Shown piece by piece: positions 31,907 through 36,258 of a DNA stretch of 36,258 nt. Position 1 is the first letter of the stretch, and every line of letters begins with the position of its first letter. Source of the stretch: Actinomycetes bacterium (GTDB lineage Bacteria > Actinomycetota > Acidimicrobiia > Acidimicrobiales > RAAP-2). The stretch lies in contig JAJZBX010000006.1 in NCBI GenBank assembly GCA_021846325.1, forward strand, positions 77,841 to 114,098, given 5' to 3'. The translations under genes were made by a program, and so were the position numbers. The notes below the pieces were generated by a model. That model saw only the letters and a list, made by a program, of their open reading frames with translations. It ran no database searches and was not told the origin of the DNA.

Positions 31907-33058
31907 ATGCAGGGTTCGAAGCGCAAACTGCGAGAAGGCGTCTGGGAACTGCGCCTCACCCTGGGGAAAGACCAGATCACCGGCAAGTACCGACGGGTCT
32001 CAAAGACGTTTCACGGCAGTGCACGGGCTGCAGACCGTGCACTCAGGGATCTCATTGATGAGCAAGCGCCCAGCACGGACGGCGCTGGAGCAACCTTTGG
32101 CCAACTCCTCGACCAGTGGCTCGAAGAGTTCGAGCGGCTCGATCTCTCCCCGACAACGCTCCGGACCTATCGGTCCCAGATCGAGAAGACGATCCGCCCA
32201 CGGCTGGGCAAGGTTCCCCTGACGGCTCTTACTGCCAAGCACCTGGACGACCTCTACGGGGCTCTGAAGGCCGTTGGGAAGTCCCCCAAGACCATCCGTA
32301 ACCACCACGGCACCATTTCGGCAGCACTGCACCAGGGCGTCCGCTGGGGGTGGGTCAACGAGAACGTTGCAGACAAGGCAAGACCCCCTCGGGTGCCCCA
32401 ACGTCGGGTGAGTGCTCCCTCTGTGGAGGTCGTCCGGAAGGTCATAGACGCTGCCGAAGAGCGAGACCCGAGACTTGCGCCGCTTCTCATCCTCGCTGCA
32501 CTAACTGGGATGCGGCGAGGGGAGCTGTGCGCCCTCCGGTGGACTGACGTGGACCTCAAGCTTGGCGTCATCGAGGTGTCCCGTTCCGTCGTCGTCGTGC
32601 CTGGCGGCGTTGCCGAGAAATCGACGAAGACGGACACCTCCAGGGAGGTGGCGCTCGATCCTGTCGGTATTGCCCTTCTGGAGGAGTACAAGGATGAAGT
32701 CATTGGCTGGGCGAAGGCTGTCGGAGCAACGCTTCCAAAGGATGCCTTCATCTTCTCACCGTTCATTGACTGCGCGACCCCATTCCGACCAGACAATGTG
32801 ACCTCGTTTTTCATCCGTGTCCGTGACTCCGTTGGAGCCAAGGAAGTTCGACTGCACGACCTGCGTCACTTTACGGCCACCCAACTTATTGGGGCAGGGG
32901 TGGACGTGCGTACCGTTGCCGGTCGCCTTGGTCATGCCGATCCCTCGATTACGCTCCGGATCTACAGCCACCTCATAGAGGATCGTGACCGTGCAGCGGC
33001 AGCAATTATGGGCGACGTGCTCGGTCCGACGAAGAAGAAGGCGCGGGCCGCACGCTAA
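31907..33058 (+). CDS. int: Tyrosine recombinase (phage-type integrase)
   Basis: A 383-residue site-specific recombinase. An AP2-like arm-binding N-terminus (WELRLTLGKDQITGKYRRVSKTF, about 13-35) is followed by a SAM-like core-binding domain (about 60-150: TFGQLLDQWLEEF ... LSPTTLRTYRSQIEKTI) and a catalytic domain (about 170-365). Catalytic residues: Arg203 (TGMRRGEL), His317 and Arg320 (HDLRH), His343 (LGHADPS) and the nucleophile Tyr353 (IYSH). ATG 31907 is chosen because it lies 6 bases after TACTAT. An upstream GTG (31892) would overlap that box. Its position 100 bases after tRNA-fMet indicates integration into that tRNA gene. Confidence 0.95.
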   Translation: MQGSKRKLREGVWELRLTLGKDQITGKYRRVSKTFHGSARAADRALRDLIDEQAPSTDGAGATFGQLLDQWLEEFERLDLSPTTLRTYRSQIEKTIRPRLGKVPLTALTAKHLDDLYGALKAVGKSPKTIRNHHGTISAALHQGVRWGWVNENVADKARPPRVPQRRVSAPSVEVVRKVIDAAEERDPRLAPLLILAALTGMRRGELCALRWTDVDLKLGVIEVSRSVVVVPGGVAEKSTKTDTSREVALDPVGIALLEEYKDEVIGWAKAVGATLPKDAFIFSPFIDCATPFRPDNVTSFFIRVRDSVGAKEVRLHDLRHFTATQLIGAGVDVRTVAGRLGHADPSITLRIYSHLIEDRDRAAAAIMGDVLGPTKKKARAAR

Positions 33059-33073
33059 GGGCAGACTGGTTCC

Positions 33074-33424
33074 GTGCCAGACGATGACAAGGTCCCAGAG
33101 CTTCCGTTCGAGATAACGGTTGGCGCTATCGCGATGATCCACCAGGACTGGTGGGAGAAGCACCCAGACGCTCTCCGTGACGCTGAAGACGTTGCAGCGT
33201 GGCTCGATTTCCACATTGAGCGGCGGACTGCCGGAGAGACACAATCTGGCAAGCCCGTTGAGCGACTCACGCTCACCGTCGAAGAAGCTGCAGAGTCGCT
33301 TGGCATTTCACGAGCCTTTGCCTACGAGGCCGTTGCCCGAGGTGAGATTCCCTGTATCCGAATTGGACGGCGCGTCCTGATTCCGAAAGTGGCGCTGGAT
33401 CGGCTCCTCAACGCATCCCCATAG
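33074..33424 (+). CDS. Excisionase-like helix-turn-helix protein
   Basis: A 116-residue protein. The N-terminal half (about 1-60) is acidic and unrecognised. The C-terminal half is an excisionase/MerR-type winged helix (LTVEEAAESLGISRAFAYEAVARGEIPCIRIGRRVLIPKVALDRLL, split here as residues about 66-111). It starts at a GTG 15 bases after the integrase stop; a CAGACT box 6 bases before it could serve as its own -10. Position and fold suggest a recombination directionality factor (Xis) that bends attachment-site DNA. A simple regulator of the element is an alternative. Confidence 0.78.
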   Translation: MPDDDKVPELPFEITVGAIAMIHQDWWEKHPDALRDAEDVAAWLDFHIERRTAGETQSGKPVERLTLTVEEAAESLGISRAFAYEAVARGEIPCIRIGRRVLIPKVALDRLLNASP

Positions 33425-33546
33425 TGTGTGCATCGATGATCAGGTTGCGGCGGAGTAACAACTTGACCATCGAAAAGGCCAGAACATCGAAGGATGTGGC
33501 ACAATCGAATGGTCGGAACACCTAATGAGAGCAAGGAGAGCGCCGC

Positions 33547-33732
33547 ATGGCTAAGCGAACGAAGCAGCACAGCGACAATCAAGTTATCCAGCAGGAGTTG
33601 GTGGAACGTGGCCGCTCTCTACCCGGAGTAGCAGACGTCATAGACGTCTACGGTCGTTTGAGCGTCTATGCGCAGTTCGTCAATGCTCAGCCCAGCCAGA
33701 TTCGTAATGCCACTGGTGGCAACGCGTCCTGA
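33547..33732 (+). CDS. Small 61-residue protein coupled to the Clp-fold protease
   Basis: A 61-residue soluble protein of no recognised family. A basic N-terminus (MAKRTKQ) is followed by a helical, slightly acidic middle (VIQQELVERGRSLPGVADVIDVYGRLSVYAQF). Coding is supported by a clear ribosome site (AAGGAGAG, 33533-33540) and by stop-start overlap with the protease gene (TGATG). The 122 bases upstream contain a TTGACC (33463-33468) but no convincing -10. It may be a partner, adaptor or inhibitor of the protease; this is inference from coupling only. Confidence 0.7.
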   Translation: MAKRTKQHSDNQVIQQELVERGRSLPGVADVIDVYGRLSVYAQFVNAQPSQIRNATGGNAS

Positions 33733-34697
33733 TGCCGACTTGGGGCGATATTCTCGGAGAGCTGCAACAGTCGGAGAACAGGCTTCCAAACGGGATTCCG
33801 AATTTTGACAAGATTCGCCGAAAATACATTACCCAGCTCTATCAACTAACGGGCCGACCAACGATTCTCTACTACACAGATTGGTTTGGAAAATCCGGAC
33901 CGGCAGCTTCGATCACACTCGAAGACATGCAGGCAATGATGGAAGTGTGTAAGGACGTACCTGGTCCGAATCTTGACATCATCCTGCACAGTCCTGGGGG
34001 GAGCCCAGAGGCAGCGGCCAGCATCGTACGTTATCTTCGTAAGAAGTTCACGGACCTTCGTGTTTTCGTCCCACTTGCTGCGATGTCTGCGGCAACGATG
34101 TGGGCATTAGCCGCAAACAGAATTGTCATGGGAAGTCATTCTCAGCTTGGCCCAATCGATCCACAACTTGTCTCCGGAACTTGGCAAGCTCCAGCGCGAG
34201 CGATCTTGCGCCAATTCGAACAGGCAAAAGAGGAGTGTCGGGACCCGGCTTTGCTCGGAGCTTGGATGCCCATCCTTCAGCAATATGGTCCTGCATTGAT
34301 TCAACAATGCGAGGCTGCCGAAACTCTTGCAAAGAGGCTTGTCCAGGAGTGGCTGGAAGAATACATGTTCTCTCCGTTTGAGGACAAGGCTGTGAGAGCG
34401 GAGCAGACAGCTAACTACTTTGCTGACTATGAGACTCACCAATCCCATTCGCTTGGAATCGACCGCGAGCAAGCACGCGAACATGGCGTCATCATTGACA
34501 ACCTCGAAAGTGACCAGAGCCTTCAAGACGCTGTCTTGTCAGTGCACCACGCCACGATGCACACGCTCCAGGGTCCGGCGATCAAGATCGTAGAGAATCA
34601 CTTGGGTCGCGCTTACGCCAAACTGGCCCAGCAGATGGTTGTTCAGATGCCGATGGCCCAACCCGGCCCAGGTATCCCGCCGTCGCCCTCCGGCTGA
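33732..34697 (+). CDS. SDH-family Clp-fold serine protease
   Basis: A 321-residue protein resembling the SDH (serine dehydrogenase proteinase) group of the ClpP/crotonase superfamily, related to SppA/NfeD-type peptidases. LDIILHSPGGSPEAAASIVRYL (81-102) provides the oxyanion GG. VFVPLAAMSAATMWALAANRIVMG (111-134) carries the probable nucleophile Ser119, and SQLGPIDPQ follows (137-145). There is no signal peptide or membrane segment, so it is cytosolic. The C-terminus ends in a Pro/Met-rich tail. Start ATG overlaps the stop of the 61-residue gene. On a mobile element such a protease could serve defence, addiction or conjugation control, but the sequence gives no target. Confidence 0.82.
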   Translation: MPTWGDILGELQQSENRLPNGIPNFDKIRRKYITQLYQLTGRPTILYYTDWFGKSGPAASITLEDMQAMMEVCKDVPGPNLDIILHSPGGSPEAAASIVRYLRKKFTDLRVFVPLAAMSAATMWALAANRIVMGSHSQLGPIDPQLVSGTWQAPARAILRQFEQAKEECRDPALLGAWMPILQQYGPALIQQCEAAETLAKRLVQEWLEEYMFSPFEDKAVRAEQTANYFADYETHQSHSLGIDREQAREHGVIIDNLESDQSLQDAVLSVHHATMHTLQGPAIKIVENHLGRAYAKLAQQMVVQMPMAQPGPGIPPSPSG

Positions 34698-34756
34698 TTC
34701 CTTCATCTCAGCGCAACGCTGCCGAACAATGTTGGAGGGTCCTGAGGTACCTAGTG

Positions 34757-34786
34757 CCACCGTCTACGGTCTACGGTCTACGGTGG
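34757..34786. repeat. Heptad array 1, possible partition site
   Basis: Three tandem copies of CTACGGT (34764-34784) are framed by CCACCGT on the left and GG on the right, so the outer ends (CCACCG / CGGTGG) are inverted. On the minus strand it reads as ACCGTAG repeated three times, then ACGGTGG. This nearly matches array 3 inside the RHH gene, with identical spacing. Confidence 0.75.
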
Positions 34787-34790
34787 ACAT

Positions 34791-34803
34791 TCCCTATTAG
34801 GGA
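34791..34803. repeat. Short perfect inverted repeat
   Basis: TCCCTA-T-TAGGGA, a 6-bp inverted repeat with a 1-base centre, lies between heptad arrays 1 and 2. It could be a regulator half-site pair. It is too compact for a terminator. Confidence 0.4.
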
Positions 34804-34872
34804 GCATCGTCACCCAGCGGGAAAGGTCCTATCAAACAAGGATCATCGCATGATTAATGCTGCCGTGCAGGT

Positions 34873-34886
34873 ATACGGTCAACGGT
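34873..34886. repeat. Heptad array 2, upstream of the parA promoter
   Basis: ATACGGT and CAACGGT are adjacent heptads (34873-34886), followed by a weaker AAATCGT. On the minus strand they read ACCGTTG ACCGTAT. The 12-mer CCGTTGACCGTA is shared exactly with array 3. The array ends about 22 bases before the -35 of parA, a good place for autoregulation. Confidence 0.65.
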
Positions 34887-34908
34887 AAATCGTTGATCCA
34901 GAAAACTC

Positions 34909-34938
34909 TTGACGAACCTCCTGCAATGACTTCATACT
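34909..34938 (+). promoter_or_regulatory. Candidate promoter of the parA operon
   Basis: TTGACG (34909-34914) and CATACT (34933-34938) are 18 bases apart. Transcription would start within a few bases of the GTG at 34949, and no Shine-Dalgarno sequence is present. Confidence 0.45.
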
Positions 34939-34948
34939 CCACATTGAC

Positions 34949-35695
34949 GTGAATCGAATCGTTATCGCAGCTCACAAGGGGGGGTCGGGCAAAACCACTG
35001 TGGCCGTGAACCTTGCGGGCGCGCTCGCCCAATTAGGGATGCGCGTGCTTCTTGTTGATACCGATCCTCAAGGAGCTGCATCAGCCGCTCTTGGAGTCGA
35101 TCCTCAAAAGCCGACGTTGTACGAAGTGATCAGTGGCACCGCCAAACGTCACGAAGCGATTGTCGGAACAACTACTCCCGGACTTGCTATTTTGCCGTCA
35201 GATCTTGACCTTGCCGGTGCAGAAGTTGAGCTACCACGCCAGGAGCGCTGGCAACAGCGACTCAATGAAGTTCTGACGAGTCTTGACGAATTTTGCGACA
35301 TTGCTGTCATCGACACCCCGCCTGGTCTCGGCGTACTGAGCTATATCGCTCTTCAAGCGGCAACGGAGGTGATTGTCGTCTGTCCACCCGAGTACATGGC
35401 GTTTCGTTCCCTCCCTCACCTTCGGGAGATGGCAGCGCGAGCAAACGTGCCCGTGACTGGCATTGTTCCCACCATGACGACTTCTGTCTCTCGTCATGCC
35501 AGAGAAGTCCTCTCTCAGTTACAAGATGAGTATCCGGGGCTTCTGCTTCCATCCATCCCGCGCCGAGTTGCGCTGCAGGACGCCGCTCTCAGCGGTCTCC
35601 CTGTGACGACCTTCGAACCGAACAGCGATGCTGCACGTCGTTTTATGGCGCTTGCCAAGGAGGTGCGCGATCGTGCCAAGAACATCGCTGCGTGA
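34949..35695 (+). CDS. parA: ParA-family partition ATPase
   Basis: A 248-residue deviant-Walker ATPase of the small (type Ib) ParA kind, with no N-terminal DNA-binding domain. The deviant Walker A is KGGSGKTT at 10-17, with the signature lysine at 10. Walker A' is LLVDTDPQGAAS (35-46), and Walker B is IAVIDTPPGLG. It would move plasmid copies apart by binding nucleoid DNA as an ATP dimer, stimulated by the centromere-bound partner. The partner is probably the RHH protein encoded by the next gene, whose start lies inside this gene's 3' end. It starts at a GTG; the cluster upstream holds two heptad arrays. Confidence 0.93.
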   Translation: MNRIVIAAHKGGSGKTTVAVNLAGALAQLGMRVLLVDTDPQGAASAALGVDPQKPTLYEVISGTAKRHEAIVGTTTPGLAILPSDLDLAGAEVELPRQERWQQRLNEVLTSLDEFCDIAVIDTPPGLGVLSYIALQAATEVIVVCPPEYMAFRSLPHLREMAARANVPVTGIVPTMTTSVSRHAREVLSQLQDEYPGLLLPSIPRRVALQDAALSGLPVTTFEPNSDAARRFMALAKEVRDRAKNIAA

Positions 35696-35996
35696 TCGCC
35701 TTGAGGGCGGACCGCAACAAGCACCACAGGGCCGCGAGGCTCTCTATCAGGCGTCAGACAGCCCGGCCGTCGATTCGGTTGACTCTCACCGTAAACCGTT
35801 GACCGTAAACGGTGGATCGTCCACGTTCAAGAGGGAGCGGTGGGACGACGCGCACACCCGCGTCACTTTCTACTGCCCAGCTCCTCTTCTTCGAGCGATT
35901 GAAGAAGAAGTAAGAAACTCTGATTGGAGCAAGAGTCAGGTCATTGTGGATGCGTTACGCGGGCGTTTCCAAGGGAAGAAGACACGCCGTGACTGA
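35673..35996 (+). CDS. Ribbon-helix-helix protein, probable ParB-like centromere binder
   Basis: A 107-residue protein. The N-terminal 60 residues are polar and probably disordered. The C-terminal ribbon-helix-helix domain spans about 62-99 (HTRVTFYCPAPLLRAIEEEV, then the turn SDWSKSQVIVDALRGRF). The GTG at 35673 is chosen because a near-perfect ribosome site AAGGAGGT (35657-35664) lies 8 bases upstream, inside parA. The start overlaps parA by 23 bases and the end overlaps repA by 8. Small RHH proteins beside type Ib ParA (ParG, omega of pSM19035) bind short repeat arrays as centromeres. Heptad array 3 lies within its own coding region (residues about 39-48). Confidence 0.83.
   Translation: MPRTSLRDRLEGGPQQAPQGREALYQASDSPAVDSVDSHRKPLTVNGGSSTFKRERWDDAHTRVTFYCPAPLLRAIEEEVRNSDWSKSQVIVDALRGRFQGKKTRRD
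35788..35815. repeat. Heptad array 3, inside the RHH gene
   Basis: ACCGTAA, ACCGTTG, ACCGTAA and ACGGTGG follow each other without gaps (four heptads, the last inverted in its core). The layout equals array 1 read on the minus strand. It encodes part of the disordered N-terminus of the RHH protein. Confidence 0.75.
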
Positions 35997-36258
35997 CCTT
36001 CTTCAAGATCGGCGGTCGCACATCGGCACTATCGCTGAAGAGGTCTTTGGCTACGAGGTCGAGGCTGCAAGACAAACCGCAAACCTTGGGTACATGGCAA
36101 GAGTTATGACTCAGGTGACCTTGCCTCACTCACGACCAACGACGAACGAGTACACCCGCCACAACGGACGGATGAAACTATCGATGTGGTCTCCGGAGCA
36201 CATCGGGCTGCCTTACGGCGGCGTGCCCAGACTCCTTATCGGGCTCTTCGGATTTGAG
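35989..36258 (+). CDS. repA: Plasmid replication initiator RepA, N-terminal part (runs off the window)
   Basis: An open frame of 90 codons from GTG 35989 to the window end with no stop. Residues about 34-88 match the plasmid RepA_C family: LGYMARVMTQVTLPHSRP, then TNEYTRHNGRMKLSMWSP and GLPYGGVPRLLIGLFGFE. Landmarks are LPHS.P, RHNG and GLPYG..PRLL. Proteins of this family start replication of theta-type plasmids in proteobacteria and some actinobacteria. The start overlaps the RHH gene by 8 bases, with the purine run AAGGGAAGAAG upstream, completing a parA - RHH - repA operon. Only the N-terminal part is visible, so intactness is unknown. Confidence 0.85.
   Translation, partial: MTDLLQDRRSHIGTIAEEVFGYEVEAARQTANLGYMARVMTQVTLPHSRPTTNEYTRHNGRMKLSMWSPEHIGLPYGGVPRLLIGLFGFE

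Noticed and set aside
34140..34530. Minus-strand open frames inside the Clp-fold protease gene
   Set aside because: No ribosome site or family features. The plus-strand gene has clear Clp-fold motifs over the whole stretch.

Overview
The window is high-GC actinobacterial chromosome, most likely class Acidimicrobiia or a relative. It carries two WhiB iron-sulfur regulators, a Zincin_2 / Lon-like PDZ / UPF0182 gene set that is also clustered in mycobacteria (Rv3193c-Rv3195), a DivIVA-type protein, many GTG starts, and many genes whose -10 box lies 6-7 bases before the start codon (leaderless transcription). The class assignment is inference.

Region 1 (1-15.1 kb) holds housekeeping and cell-envelope genes. 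A MoxR/magnesium-chelatase-type AAA+ ATPase is coupled to a VWA-domain partner. Then come whiB, a formiminotransferase-domain protein in an operon with a second whiB, a small unknown protein, a Zincin_2 protein without its HExxH motif, a membrane-anchored S1-like protein without a catalytic serine, an MreB-like ATPase, a HEAT-repeat protein, a Lon-like PDZ protease, a large DivIVA-like coiled-coil protein with a phage Mu F-like C-terminus, and a 972-residue UPF0182 membrane protein.

Region 2 (15.2-31.4 kb) is a hydroxyproline catabolic locus. A LIV-type ABC transporter (binding protein, two permeases, two ATPases) is followed by an FCD-type GntR regulator and a perfect palindromic operator. 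A plus-strand operon then encodes a three-part FAD/[2Fe-2S] D-hydroxyproline dehydrogenase, a DapA-family deaminase, a proline-racemase-family epimerase and a ketoglutarate-semialdehyde dehydrogenase. Together these convert trans-4-hydroxy-L-proline to 2-oxoglutarate. A converging minus-strand operon encodes an enolase-superfamily protein resembling cis-3-hydroxy-L-proline dehydratase, a second proline-racemase-family protein, an ornithine-cyclodeaminase-family (pyrroline-2-carboxylate reductase-like) enzyme and an aldo/keto reductase. This suggests a second branch from 3-hydroxyprolines to L-proline.

Region 3 (31.7 kb to the end) starts with an initiator tRNA-fMet and its terminator. These abut the left end of an integrated plasmid-like element of visibly lower GC: tyrosine integrase, excisionase-like HTH protein, a 61-residue protein coupled to a Clp-fold (SDH-family) serine protease, then an overlapping parA - ribbon-helix-helix - repA operon. 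Arrays of a 7-bp repeat (ACCGTNN) lie upstream of parA and inside the RHH gene, and look like the centromere of a ParA/RHH partition system. repA runs off the window, so the right end of the element is not seen.
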